Assembly (NCBI RefSeq): GCF_900109265.1
Contig: NZ_FNZM01000031.1
Coordinates: 1 to 64,000 of the forward strand
DNA from: Paraburkholderia tropica
Lineage (GTDB): Bacteria > Pseudomonadota > Gammaproteobacteria > Burkholderiales > Burkholderiaceae
DNA: 64,000 nt
Direction: 5' to 3'
Positions within the stretch are counted from its first letter, which is position 1, and each line of letters opens with the position of its first letter. Below the pieces are notes generated by a model, which saw only the letters and a list, made by a program, of their open reading frames with translations, was not told the origin of the DNA and did no database searches. Position numbers and translations under genes: made by a program. Positions 53,076 to 61,558 of the stretch are shown here, piece by piece.

Positions 53076-54467
53076 TCACAGCATCGGCGAATGCAGATGA
53101 TCGGGATGATCGAGCATATCGGCGACGAGATGCAGCGACTCTTCCATCGCGAGCGCATCGCCGGGACCGCCGAGACAGATCCGCACGGCATTGGGCGGAT
53201 TGCCGTCGGTGCTGAAGGCCGCGCCCGACACCACGCCAATCTGTTTGGTGCGCAGATGCGAAGCGAGTTCCGAGGCGCTCCAGCCCGTTTCTCGCGGCAC
53301 CGTGAGCCAGAGATGAAAACACTGCTTCGAGGTTTCGATTTCGCGCGAAGCAAACACCTGCGCCGCAATATGCTGACGCACCGCGCACTCGTCGCGAATC
53401 GCCGCGAGCATTTGCTGCGCGATGCCGTTTTCGATCCAGCGCGCAGCGAGATGCGACATATACGGGCTCGCCATCACGGTGGTCGCGCGCAGCGCGCCCG
53501 AGAGCCGTTCAGCATGGCGTGAGCTGGGCGCGACCACGTACGCCACGCGCAGCCCCGCGCCAAAACACTTCGACATGCCGGTCACGTAGTAGGTGAGTTC
53601 GGGCGCGAGCGTCGCGAGCGCGACGGGCGGCGCTTCGCAGAGCATGCCGTAAGCGTCGTCCTCGATGATCGGCACGTTGTAGCGCAGGGCGATATCGGCG
53701 ATATGTTCGCGGCGGTTCTGCGAGAGCGTGCGCGTGGTGGGATTCTGCAGCGTGGGATTGCAATAGAGCACACCGGGCTTGCGCGTCTTGCAGAGCGTTT
53801 CGAAGGCGTTGGCGTCGAGCCCTTCGTCGTCGCGCGGCAGCGGCGCGAGCGTCATGCCGAGCTGCGTGGCGATGACCTTCAGGCCCGGATACGCCACGCA
53901 ATCGACGCAGATCGTCTCGCCCGGCTTCACGAGCCGCAACAGCAACGCCACCAGCGCGTTATGAATGCCGGGGCAGACGAGCACGGCGTCGGCGCGATGC
54001 GAAGGCACCGTATGGCGCAGCCATTGACTCGCCACGCCGCGCTCGAATTGCGTGCCGCCGAAATCCTGATAACGCAGCATCGACCAGGCGTCCGCCGCGC
54101 CGATGATCTGCGCCGCCGATTCCGCGAGCAGCGCCGTCATCTCCGGCGGCTCGGGCGGCATGTTCATCGTCATTTCGAGCGCCGTGCCCGCGCGCAGCGG
54201 CACGGCGGGCGGCCGTCCGCGCACATACGAGCCGCTGCCCGCGCGCGAATCGATCAGGCCGCGCTTGCGCGCTTCGGCATAGCCGCGCGCGAGCGTGGTG
54301 TAGTTGATCTTCAGCGCATCCGAAAGATCGCGCAACGCCGGCAGCCGATCGCGCGGACGCAGGCGTCCGCTCGCCACGTCTTCCTCGATGAGATCGGGAA
54401 TCGTCTGATAAACCGGCTTGTCGCTTTCGGCGAGCCGTTTGAGCCAATGGGCGGTAACGTTCGACAT
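53076..54467 (-). CDS. MocR-family regulator 2, divergent from the Nit1C cluster
   Basis: 463-residue GntR-aminotransferase fusion. Winged helix at about 15-75 (VYQTIPDLIEEDVASGRLRP, LRDLSDALKINYTTLARGYA); aminotransferase domain from about 110 with PLP Lys in YVTGMSKCFGAGLRVAYV and Asp in IIEDDAYGMLCE. It is divergent from nitB across 366 bp that hold a sigma-54-like promoter and three AATTGATSGC/AATTGATGC copies (54540-54549, 54573-54581, 54731-54740), candidate operator direct repeats for a MocR protein. It probably regulates the Nit1C cluster, replacing the activator (nitA) reported in pseudomonads. Confidence 0.88.
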   Translation of the reverse strand: MSNVTAHWLKRLAESDKPVYQTIPDLIEEDVASGRLRPRDRLPALRDLSDALKINYTTLARGYAEARKRGLIDSRAGSGSYVRGRPPAVPLRAGTALEMTMNMPPEPPEMTALLAESAAQIIGAADAWSMLRYQDFGGTQFERGVASQWLRHTVPSHRADAVLVCPGIHNALVALLLRLVKPGETICVDCVAYPGLKVIATQLGMTLAPLPRDDEGLDANAFETLCKTRKPGVLYCNPTLQNPTTRTLSQNRREHIADIALRYNVPIIEDDAYGMLCEAPPVALATLAPELTYYVTGMSKCFGAGLRVAYVVAPSSRHAERLSGALRATTVMASPYMSHLAARWIENGIAQQMLAAIRDECAVRQHIAAQVFASREIETSKQCFHLWLTVPRETGWSASELASHLRTKQIGVVSGAAFSTDGNPPNAVRICLGGPGDALAMEESLHLVADMLDHPDHLHSPML

Positions 54468-54758
54468 GGACGTGCGCGAGCAATCGCGTGAAGAATGAGC
54501 CTCTTCATTCTAGTGACGATCGTCGCCGGAAAATAAATCAATTGATCGCGCGTGATTGCATCGAATGATCCGAATTGATGCATGCAGGCACCGATTCGAC
54601 GATTCTCTGCCCCATGCGCGGGCGGCCTTTAAATCAAGCGCATCGCCGCGTCCACGGCGTGCCGGTGCACGCGAGCCGCGCGCGCAGAAAAATTCGCCTG
54701 GATCATTCGCGACAGGCGGCAATGATTGGAAATTGATCGCATGGCACACGACGTTTGA

Positions 54759-54774
54759 TGGCATAGCCGTTGCG
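54759..54774 (+). promoter_or_regulatory. Sigma-54-type promoter of the Nit1C cluster
   Basis: TGGCATAGCCGTTGCG matches TGGCAC-N5-TTGCW with one mismatch in each half (T for C at position 6, G for W at the end); the essential GG (-24) and GC (-12) are correctly spaced. It lies 60 bp upstream of the nitB ATG. Nitrogen control by RpoN would suit a nitrogen-starvation cluster. Confidence 0.6.
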
Positions 54775-54833
54775 AAATGAGAGACGCCGGCCACCGGTCG
54801 GACCAGTCCTCAATCATTGAACGGAGTCACGCA

Positions 54834-55316
54834 ATGCCCGCCATCACCACGCCTGCCCACAAGACCGGCGACTTCCTCGTCGACTACGAAGAGAAGGTGT
54901 TCGAGGACGTCAAAGCCGAGCCTGGCGAGAAAGCGCTCGTCACGTTCCATACCGTTGCTTTCGAAGGCTCGATTGGCTTCGTCAACATGCTGCAAGCCAC
55001 GCGTCTGCAACGCAAGGGCTTCGAAACCTCGATCCTGCTCTATGGTCCCGGCGTGATGCTCGGCGTCCAGCGCGGCTTCCCGACGCTCGGCGCCGAAGCG
55101 TTTCCGGGCCACCTGAACTTCAACAACCAGTTGATGAAATTCATGGCCGAAGGCGGCAAGGTCTACGCCTGCCGCTTCGCCTTGCAGGCGCTCTACGGCC
55201 AGACCGAGAAGGCGCTGATCGAAGGCGTGCGCCCGATCAATCCGCTCGACGTGCTCGATCTGAAGCTGCTGCATCGCAAGTCGAACGCGCTCGTGATCGA
55301 TACCTGGACCGTTTGA
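54834..55316 (+). CDS. nitB: Nit1C small protein, MSMEG_0572/Sll0783 family
   Basis: 160-residue cytosolic protein of the MSMEG_0572/Sll0783 nitrogen-starvation family, first gene of Nit1C clusters. The fold resembles DsrE/peroxiredoxin-like (KALVTFHTVAFEGSIGFVNM; KGFETSILLYGPGVMLGVQR; KVYACRFALQALYGQTEKAL). The biochemical role is not known. The ATG at 54834 has GGAG upstream. Nitrilase follows after 18 bp. Confidence 0.85.
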   Translation: MPAITTPAHKTGDFLVDYEEKVFEDVKAEPGEKALVTFHTVAFEGSIGFVNMLQATRLQRKGFETSILLYGPGVMLGVQRGFPTLGAEAFPGHLNFNNQLMKFMAEGGKVYACRFALQALYGQTEKALIEGVRPINPLDVLDLKLLHRKSNALVIDTWTV

Positions 55317-55334
55317 GCACGCACGGGTATCGCC

Positions 55335-56390
55335 ATGTCGACTCCATCTTCGAAGCGCATCGTGCGCGCCGCCGCGGTGCAGATCGCGCCGGATCTCACC
55401 TCGGGCGCCGGCACGCTCGCGCGCGTGTGCGACGCCATCGTCGAGGCCGCGCGTCAGGGCGTGCAGCTCGCGGTGTTTCCCGAAACCTTTCTGCCGTACT
55501 ACCCGTACTTCTCGTTCGTGCTGCCGCCGGTGCAATCGGGCGCCGAACATCTGCGGCTTTACGAAGAAGCGGTGACGATACCCGGACCCGTGACCGACGC
55601 CGTGGCCGCGCTCGCGCGCGAGCACGGCATGGTGATCGTGCTCGGCGTGAACGAGCGCGATCACGGCAGCCTCTACAACACGCAACTGATTTTCGACGCG
55701 GACGGCCAGCTCAAAGTGAAGCGCCGCAAGCTTACGCCGACGTTTCATGAACGCATGATCTGGGGGCAGGGCGACGCCGCCGGTCTCAAGGTCGCGCAGA
55801 CGGCGGTCGGTCGAGTGGGCGCGCTCGCGTGCTGGGAGCATTACAACCCGCTCGCGCGCTACGCGCTCATGACGCAGCACGAAGAGATTCATTGCAGCCA
55901 GTTTCCGGGCTCGCTGGTCGGTCCGATCTTCGCCGAACAGATCGAGGTGACGATCCGTCATCACGCGCTCGAATCGGGCTGCTTCGTTGTCAACGCAACG
56001 GGTTGGCTCAGCGACGCGCAGATCGAATCGATCACGCCCGATCCCAAACTGCAAAAAGCGCTGCGCGGCGGCTGCAATGCGGCGATCGTCTCGCCCGAGG
56101 GCCAGCATCTCGCCGCGCCGCTGCGCGAAGGCGAAGGCATGGTGATCGCCGATCTCGACATGGCGCTCATCACCAAACGCAAACGCATGATGGATTCGGT
56201 GGGCCACTACGCGCGCCCCGAACTCCTCAGTCTCGCGATCAACGAGCGGCCCGCCGCGCCCGTGGTTTCTTTCGACGAAGCGGGCGCCGCCCCTTCCTGG
56301 AGTGCTCAGCATGAATGCCAGCGTCAATCTGCCGGAAACGACACGGCCCGAGTCGATACTGCCCGAGTCGAAACTGCAACTGCTGACTGA
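55335..56390 (+). CDS. nitC: Nitrilase of the Nit1C type
   Basis: 351-residue nitrilase-superfamily enzyme. The catalytic triad is visible: Glu50 in FPETFLPYYPYFSFV, Lys132 in RRKLTPTFHE, and Cys166 in ACWEHYNPLARYA; the neighbouring WE after Cys is a true nitrilase feature. It would hydrolyse a nitrile to an acid and ammonia. In pseudomonads NitC is required for growth on cyanide as a nitrogen source; its own natural substrate is unclear. The last 40 residues are unconserved and overlap the next gene by 80 bp. Confidence 0.92.
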   Translation: MSTPSSKRIVRAAAVQIAPDLTSGAGTLARVCDAIVEAARQGVQLAVFPETFLPYYPYFSFVLPPVQSGAEHLRLYEEAVTIPGPVTDAVAALAREHGMVIVLGVNERDHGSLYNTQLIFDADGQLKVKRRKLTPTFHERMIWGQGDAAGLKVAQTAVGRVGALACWEHYNPLARYALMTQHEEIHCSQFPGSLVGPIFAEQIEVTIRHHALESGCFVVNATGWLSDAQIESITPDPKLQKALRGGCNAAIVSPEGQHLAAPLREGEGMVIADLDMALITKRKRMMDSVGHYARPELLSLAINERPAAPVVSFDEAGAAPSWSAQHECQRQSAGNDTARVDTARVETATAD

Positions 56391-57462
56391 GTTGCAGTCG
56401 AGCGGACTGCGGCTCGCCGCGCCGGACGCGGCGGGGCTCTCGCGTCGCGGCGGCGCGGGGCCGTCCGATCACAAGGCCGTGGTGATCGACGGCGTCACGC
56501 TGATGGTGCCGGTGCATACGCACGGCGCGCATCAATCGGCGTTCGTGGCCGAGGCGCCCGATGCGAACGGCGTCAGCGTGCTCGCGCGCGGCACCATTCC
56601 GGTCGCGCAGATCGCGTTCGCGAAGACGCCGCGCTTCTACAAGCTGCAGACGCTCGACGGCGTGCCGTATTCGCACATCGCCACGCTGCATGGCACCGAC
56701 GTGCTCGCGACCACGGTGCTGCAAACCTGCATTCGCTACGAAAGCCGCAAGAAGGCGTGCAAATTCTGCGCGATCGGGCAGTCGCTGGCGGCAGGCCGCA
56801 CGGTCGCGCACAAGACGCCCGAGCAACTGGCCGAAGTCGCGCGCGCGGCCGTGCTGCTCGACAAGGTCAAGCACATGGTGCTGACGACCGGCACGCCGCC
56901 CACGCCCGATCGGGGCGCGGCCGTGTTGTGCGACAGCGCGCGCGCGATCCGGCGCGCCGTCGATCTGCCGATCCAGGCGCAGTGCGAGCCGCCCGACGAC
57001 GACGCGTGGTTCGCGCGCATGCGCGAGGCCGGTATCGACACGCTCGGCATGCATCTCGAAGTGCTCGGCGACGCGCTGCGCGAACGCATCATGCCGGGCA
57101 AGGCGACCGTGCCCGTGAGCCGCTATATGACGGCGTTCGAGGCGGCGGTAAAGGTGTTCGGACGCGGCCAGGTGAGCACCTATATTCTCGCCGGTCTGGG
57201 CGATTCGCCGGAGCGGATTCTCGACACGGCGCAGCGCCTCGTCGCGCTCGGCGTGTATCCGTTCGTGGTGCCGTTCGTGCCGATTTCCGGCACGCCGCTC
57301 GAAGATCACGCGCCGCCCACGCCCGACTTCATGCGCGCGATTCTCGCGCCGCTCGGCGCGATGGTGCGCGAAGCCGGTTTGCGCGCCGACGAGATCAAGG
57401 CCGGTTGCGGCAAATGCGGCGCGTGCTCGTCGTTGTCGTCGTTCGAAAAGGTGGCGGCATGA
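56311..57462 (+). CDS. nitD: Radical SAM protein of the MSMEG_0568 family (Nit1C)
   Basis: 383 residues. Its probable iron-sulfur motif is C140-X9-C150-X2-C153 (LQTCIRYESRKKACKFCAIG), with a longer first spacing than the standard CX3CX2C. A barrel-like sequence follows (KHMVLTTGTPPTPDRGA; LGMHLEVLGDALRERIMPGK; QVSTYILAGLGDSPERI). The C-terminus has CGKCGACSS, a possible second cluster. The ATG at 56311 (GGAG upstream) is preferred to a GTG at 56302. The product is not known. It overlaps nitC by 80 bp and nitE by four. Confidence 0.87.
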   Translation: MNASVNLPETTRPESILPESKLQLLTELQSSGLRLAAPDAAGLSRRGGAGPSDHKAVVIDGVTLMVPVHTHGAHQSAFVAEAPDANGVSVLARGTIPVAQIAFAKTPRFYKLQTLDGVPYSHIATLHGTDVLATTVLQTCIRYESRKKACKFCAIGQSLAAGRTVAHKTPEQLAEVARAAVLLDKVKHMVLTTGTPPTPDRGAAVLCDSARAIRRAVDLPIQAQCEPPDDDAWFARMREAGIDTLGMHLEVLGDALRERIMPGKATVPVSRYMTAFEAAVKVFGRGQVSTYILAGLGDSPERILDTAQRLVALGVYPFVVPFVPISGTPLEDHAPPTPDFMRAILAPLGAMVREAGLRADEIKAGCGKCGACSSLSSFEKVAA

Positions 57463-57998
57463 GCGGCGTCTATCGTGGAATCGATTCGAGCCCGGAAATC
57501 GTGGTCCGCTGGGCGCGCGAACGCTGGGAGATCGACGGCGCGTATGCGTTGCGGCGCGAGGTGTTCTGCCGCGAGCAAGGGCTTTTCGAGCACGACGATC
57601 TCGATGCCGTCGACGCCCACGCGCAGTTGCTCGTCGCGGTGTGCGACGCGCGCGTGGTGGGGACCGTGCGCATTCATCGGCGCGACGCGGTCGATTGCGG
57701 CACGACATGGTTCGGCTCGCGCCTCGCCGTGAGCGAAGCCTTCCGCCGTCACGGACGCATCGGCGCGACCCTGATCCGGCTCGCGGTCAGCAGCGCGCAT
57801 GCGCTCGGCTGCGAGACCTTTCTTGCGCACGTGCAGGCGCAGAATGCGCCGCTGTTTCAGCGTCTGCATTGGCGCACGCTCGACGTGACGATGCTGTTCG
57901 GACTCGAGCATCACCGGATGCAGGCCGACCTTGCTCACTACCCCCCGTGCGCGACGCCTTATCTCGGCTTCGTGGTCGATCAGCGGAGGGCCGCGTGA
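57459..57998 (+). CDS. nitE: GNAT N-acetyltransferase, MSMEG_0567/Sll0786 family (Nit1C)
   Basis: 179-residue acetyltransferase. N-terminal helix-strand block AYALRREVFCREQGLFEHDD fits the MSMEG_0567 family; the acetyl-CoA loop is in VSEAFRRHGRIGATLIRLAV. The acceptor is unknown. The ATG overlaps the nitD stop as ATGA and its stop overlaps nitF by one base. Confidence 0.88.
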   Translation: MSGVYRGIDSSPEIVVRWARERWEIDGAYALRREVFCREQGLFEHDDLDAVDAHAQLLVAVCDARVVGTVRIHRRDAVDCGTTWFGSRLAVSEAFRRHGRIGATLIRLAVSSAHALGCETFLAHVQAQNAPLFQRLHWRTLDVTMLFGLEHHRMQADLAHYPPCATPYLGFVVDQRRAA

Positions 57999-59029
57999 TG
58001 GCCGATGACGCAACCGTTGACACGACCGTCGATATAACGACGCTCGACGACCTCGTGGCAAGCGTGCGCGCAAGCCGAGGCGTAGCGCACAAGACCGATA
58101 TCGCGCCCGTGCTCGCGGCGTTCGCGGACGCCGACGCGTCCGCCGTCATCGGCGCGGGCGACGACTGCGCCGCGCTGTCCGATGGCGACGGCTATCTGCT
58201 GTTCGCAGCGGAAGGCATGGTGAGCGATCTGATCGACGCGATGCCGTGGTTCGCGGGCTATTGCTCGGTGCTGGTCAACGTCAGCGACGTGTGCGCGATG
58301 GGCGGCCGACCGCTTGCGGTCGTCGACGTGATCTGGAGCGACGGCCTGGCGAACGCGACGCCGGTGCTCGAAGGCATGGCGGCGGCGGCGCGACAGCTCG
58401 GCGTGCCGATCGTCGGCGGCCACAGCAACGCGCGCAGCGAACGAACGCAGCTTGCCGTGGCGATTCTGGGCAAAGCGAAGCGGCTGCTCTCCAGTTTCGC
58501 GGCGCGCGCGGGCGATCGGCTGATGATGGCGGTCGATCTGCGCGGCGCGTTCGTGGAGCCGTATCCGTACTGGAATGCGGCCACGGAAGCGCCCGCCGAA
58601 CGCATTCGCGGCGACCTCGCCGTGCTCGCGCAACTCGCCGAAAACGGGCTGTGCGAAGCAGCCAAGGACATCAGCATGGCCGGCATCGCGGGTACCGCGA
58701 TGATGCTCGCGGAGTGCTCGCAGGTGGGCGTGCGTATCGATCTCGACGCCGTGCCGCGTCCGCCGGGCGTCGCACTGTCGCGCTGGATGCAGGTGTTCCC
58801 GAGCTTCGGCTATCTACTGAGCGTCGCGCCGCATCACGTCGACGCGGTGCGCGCGTGCTTCGACGCGCGCGGCATCGCGTGCGCGAGCATGGGCGAGGTG
58901 CACGCCGAACCGACGATCGACCTGCAATGGCGCGGCGAGACGCGCACGGCATGGCGTCTCGACGAGCGCGCCTTCATCGTTCCGGCCGACCGGCGCGCGA
59001 CCCGCGCGTGGGACGCGCCGGCAGTCTGA
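57998..59029 (+). CDS. nitF: AIR synthase-related protein, Sll0787 family (Nit1C)
   Basis: 343 residues of the PurM/SelD/ThiL-like ATP-grasping fold: ASAVIGAGDDCAALSDGDGYLL, CSVLVNVSDVCAMGGRPLAV and GVPIVGGHSNARSERTQLAV. It is not AIR synthase itself (purM lies elsewhere in these genomes). Its glycine-rich and Asp residues suggest phosphorylation or ATP-dependent activation of a small molecule. GGAGGG lies eight bases before the ATG. The stop lies in the first copy of a 14-bp tandem repeat. Confidence 0.86.
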   Translation: MADDATVDTTVDITTLDDLVASVRASRGVAHKTDIAPVLAAFADADASAVIGAGDDCAALSDGDGYLLFAAEGMVSDLIDAMPWFAGYCSVLVNVSDVCAMGGRPLAVVDVIWSDGLANATPVLEGMAAAARQLGVPIVGGHSNARSERTQLAVAILGKAKRLLSSFAARAGDRLMMAVDLRGAFVEPYPYWNAATEAPAERIRGDLAVLAQLAENGLCEAAKDISMAGIAGTAMMLAECSQVGVRIDLDAVPRPPGVALSRWMQVFPSFGYLLSVAPHHVDAVRACFDARGIACASMGEVHAEPTIDLQWRGETRTAWRLDERAFIVPADRRATRAWDAPAV

Positions 59030-59054
59030 ATCCACCGTTTTGAATCCACCGTTT
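59027..59054. repeat. 14-bp tandem duplication at the nitF stop
   Basis: TGAATCCACCGTTT occurs twice without gap; the first copy starts at the nitF stop codon, so the second repeats the stop. It lies before the Shine-Dalgarno of nitG and changes the intergenic spacing by 14 bp. Confidence 0.85.
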
Positions 59055-59079
59055 GAAAGTTGAACCCCAGGAGAACGCG

Positions 59080-59361
59080 ATGCCCGTTACGCATTTCGTC
59101 GTGCGCTGGCCCGACGGCGAAGAGGAGCGCTGCTATTCGCCGTCGACCGTCGTGCGCGAATATCTGCGCCCCGGCGACTATCCGCTCGACGTCTTTCTCG
59201 CGCAGGCGCGCGACGGACTCGCGGCGGCCTCGGAACGCGTGCGCGCGAAGTTCGGTTACGCGTGCTCGTCGGCGATGGACCAATGGGCGGCGCTCGAACG
59301 CCGCGCCGAACCCTTTCGCACACAGGACGCCCAGGTCGTCACTGTCGTGCAGATCGATTGA
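59080..59361 (+). CDS. nitG: Nit1C small protein, MSMEG_0570/Sll0788 family
   Basis: 93-residue protein. PVTHFVVRWPDGEEERCYSP, VVREYLRPGDYPLDVFLAQA and ERVRAKFGYACSSAMDQW are typical of the MSMEG_0570 nitrogen-starvation family. Function unknown. CAGGAGAA lies before the ATG. Confidence 0.87.
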   Translation: MPVTHFVVRWPDGEEERCYSPSTVVREYLRPGDYPLDVFLAQARDGLAAASERVRAKFGYACSSAMDQWAALERRAEPFRTQDAQVVTVVQID

Positions 59362-59381
59362 AACGTCATAAGGAGAAACGC

Positions 59382-60680
59382 ATGTCCACCCAGACGCACG
59401 CGGCCACGTCCGCCCCGACGTCGACGCCCCTTTGCGACGAGCATGTGAGCGTCGTCGTGGTGGGCGGCGGTCAGGCCGGTCTGTCGATGAGCTATTGCCT
59501 CAAGCAGTACGGCATCGATCATGTCGTGCTCGAAAAACACACGGTTACGCATACGTGGCGCGAACAGCGCTGGGACGCGTTCTGTCTCGTCACGCCGAAC
59601 TGGCAATGCGCGCTGCCCGATTATCCGTATCGCGGCGACGATCCGCATGGCTTCATGAAGAAGGACGAGATCATCGCGTGGCTCGACGGTTTCGTGCAGC
59701 ACGTCGACGCGCCCGTGCGCGAAGGCGTGGCGGTCACGCGCGTGACGCGGCGCGCGCAGGGCGGCTTCGTCGTGCAGACGAGCGCGGGCACGCTGAGCGC
59801 CGATCAGGTCGTGGTGGCCGCGGGCGGTTATCACACGCCGATCGTGCCGCGCATGGCCGAGCGTCTGCCGTCGTCGGTCGTGCAGATCCAGTCGTCGGAA
59901 TATCGCAATGCGGATGCGCTGCCCGAAGGCGCGGTGCTCGTGGTCGGCTCGGGGCAGTCGGGCGCGCAGATCGCGGAGGATCTGCATCTGGCCGGTCGCA
60001 AGGTCGTGCTCGCGGTCGGCGAAGCGCCGCGTTGCGCGCGTTTCTATCGCGGCCGCGACGTGGTCGACTGGCTCGCGGACATGAAGTATTACGACATGCC
60101 CGTGGAAGCGCATCCGTTGCGCGAAGGCGTGCGCGACAACACCAATCACTATGTGACGGGCCGCGACGGCGGCCGCGATATCGACCTGCGCAAGTTCGCG
60201 AGCGAGGGCATGGCGCTCTATGGCGCGCTCGACGATTACGTCGATGGCGCGCTGCGTTTCAGGCCGAATCTGCGCGCGAATCTCGATAGCGCCGACGAAA
60301 CCTATAACCGCATCAACGCGTCGATCGACAAGTTCATCGCGCAGAAGGGCATCGATGCGCCGCCGGGCGAGATCTATCGCGCCGTGTGGGAACCGCAGGC
60401 GGAGCGCAGCACGCTCGATCTTGCGTCGAGCGGGATCGGCAGCATCGTCTGGTGCATCGGCTTTCGTCCGGACTTCAGCTGGGTCGATCTGCCGATCTTC
60501 AACGGGCGCGGCTATCCGGGCCACGCGCGAGGCGTCACCGCGCAGGAAGGACTCTATTTTCTGGGCCTGCCGTGGCTACATACGTGGGGTTCGGGCCGCT
60601 TCTCCGGCATCGCGCGCGACGCCGCGTTTCTGGCCGATCGTATTGTCGAGCTGGCGAGGCCCGATGCGCGCGCGGCGTGA
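59382..60680 (+). CDS. nitH: Flavin-dependent oxidoreductase, MSMEG_0569 family (Nit1C)
   Basis: 432-residue flavoprotein of the FMO-like type. FAD-binding GxGxxG is in VVVVGGGQAGLSMSYCLKQY (about 23-42) and the NADPH-binding one in VLVVGSGQSGAQIAED (about 186-200), with WREQRWDAFCLVTPNW after the first. It could oxidise an amine or sulfur or other heteroatom, or add oxygen. AAGGAGAAA lies before the ATG. It ends 16 bp into the next gene. Confidence 0.88.
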   Translation: MSTQTHAATSAPTSTPLCDEHVSVVVVGGGQAGLSMSYCLKQYGIDHVVLEKHTVTHTWREQRWDAFCLVTPNWQCALPDYPYRGDDPHGFMKKDEIIAWLDGFVQHVDAPVREGVAVTRVTRRAQGGFVVQTSAGTLSADQVVVAAGGYHTPIVPRMAERLPSSVVQIQSSEYRNADALPEGAVLVVGSGQSGAQIAEDLHLAGRKVVLAVGEAPRCARFYRGRDVVDWLADMKYYDMPVEAHPLREGVRDNTNHYVTGRDGGRDIDLRKFASEGMALYGALDDYVDGALRFRPNLRANLDSADETYNRINASIDKFIAQKGIDAPPGEIYRAVWEPQAERSTLDLASSGIGSIVWCIGFRPDFSWVDLPIFNGRGYPGHARGVTAQEGLYFLGLPWLHTWGSGRFSGIARDAAFLADRIVELARPDARAA

Positions 60681-61539
60681 CGTTGCGCCCGCGAAGCCGC
60701 CCGCGCCAGGCCGCACGCACTATCTCGCGGGCATGCCCGAGCTGGCTTTTTCCGGGCTGTCCGAGCAATGGCTGTTGCGCACCTGCGGGCAATTGCACTG
60801 GAACGGTCTCGCGGATCAGGTGCGCCTCGCCGCGCCCGACTTCTACGACGACGCGGGCCGCAAGTCCTACGCCGCGTTCACGGCGATACGCGTGCGCGAG
60901 GCGCGGCTGGAAGACGTGAGCGAGAACCAGCGCTTCGCCATCGAGGCCGACGTGCGCCGCATTGCAGGTGCGCGTCACTTCGGCGAGTTTCGCGTGTTCA
61001 CGACCGAGAGCGCAATTGCGAAGGTCGAGATGCTATCGACCTTCGTGCGGCGCGCGTCGAGCGGCGACAACCGCTCGGTCTGCAAGGCTTCGTTCGATCG
61101 CCTGCCGGTCACGACCGCGCCGCCGCCCGCCGCCGCGCAAGCCATGCTCGAACAAAGCAGGCGGCTTCGCGCAGGCGAATGGACGCAGCACGGACGCCTT
61201 GACCGGAACGCGCACGCGGTCGAGCACGTGGTCGACTATCTGCCGTGCCCGACGCTCGATTTCAACGGCGCGCATCTGCTGTATTTCGCGAGTTTCCAGT
61301 CGATGGTCGATCGCGCCGAGTGGCATTGGCGCTCGACGCAGCACACGGCGCCGCCATCGCTCGTCGAGCGCGAGATGGCGTTCTACGGCAACGCGAATGT
61401 GGGCGACAAGCTCGTGCTCGCGTTCGGCGCGCGTCACGCGGATCACGCGGGGCTCTCGCACTGGTGCGCCATTTCCCGCGCGGCGGACGGCATGCGAATC
61501 GCCGACGTCGTGACGCACAAGCGCTGGTCGCACGAATGA
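60664..61539 (+). CDS. LnmK/Pnap_2097-like hotdog-fold protein
   Basis: 291 residues. The stretch MPELAFSGLSEQWLLRTCGQ with HWNGL next to it, and LDFNGAHLLYFASFQSMVDR in the second half, look like the two hotdog domains of the LnmK-related family (Pnap_2097 type). LnmK from leinamycin synthesis is a methylmalonyl-CoA acyltransferase/decarboxylase. The similarity is by eye, so the reaction is not certain. The ATG at 60664 (GAGG upstream) overlaps nitH by 17 bp; ATG at 60733 would start exactly at the conserved block. Followed by the mutase, whose expected product class (methylmalonyl-CoA or similar) would be its substrate class. Confidence 0.68.
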   Translation: MRARRDVAPAKPPAPGRTHYLAGMPELAFSGLSEQWLLRTCGQLHWNGLADQVRLAAPDFYDDAGRKSYAAFTAIRVREARLEDVSENQRFAIEADVRRIAGARHFGEFRVFTTESAIAKVEMLSTFVRRASSGDNRSVCKASFDRLPVTTAPPPAAAQAMLEQSRRLRAGEWTQHGRLDRNAHAVEHVVDYLPCPTLDFNGAHLLYFASFQSMVDRAEWHWRSTQHTAPPSLVEREMAFYGNANVGDKLVLAFGARHADHAGLSHWCAISRAADGMRIADVVTHKRWSHE

Positions 61540-61558
61540 TTCCGCATGACAAATCCGC

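Noticed and set aside
54742..54747. TGGCAC as an alternative sigma-54 -24 element
   Set aside because: No TTGC lies at the required distance (the sequence there is GTTTG), whereas TGGCAT...TTGCG 17 bp downstream is correctly spaced.
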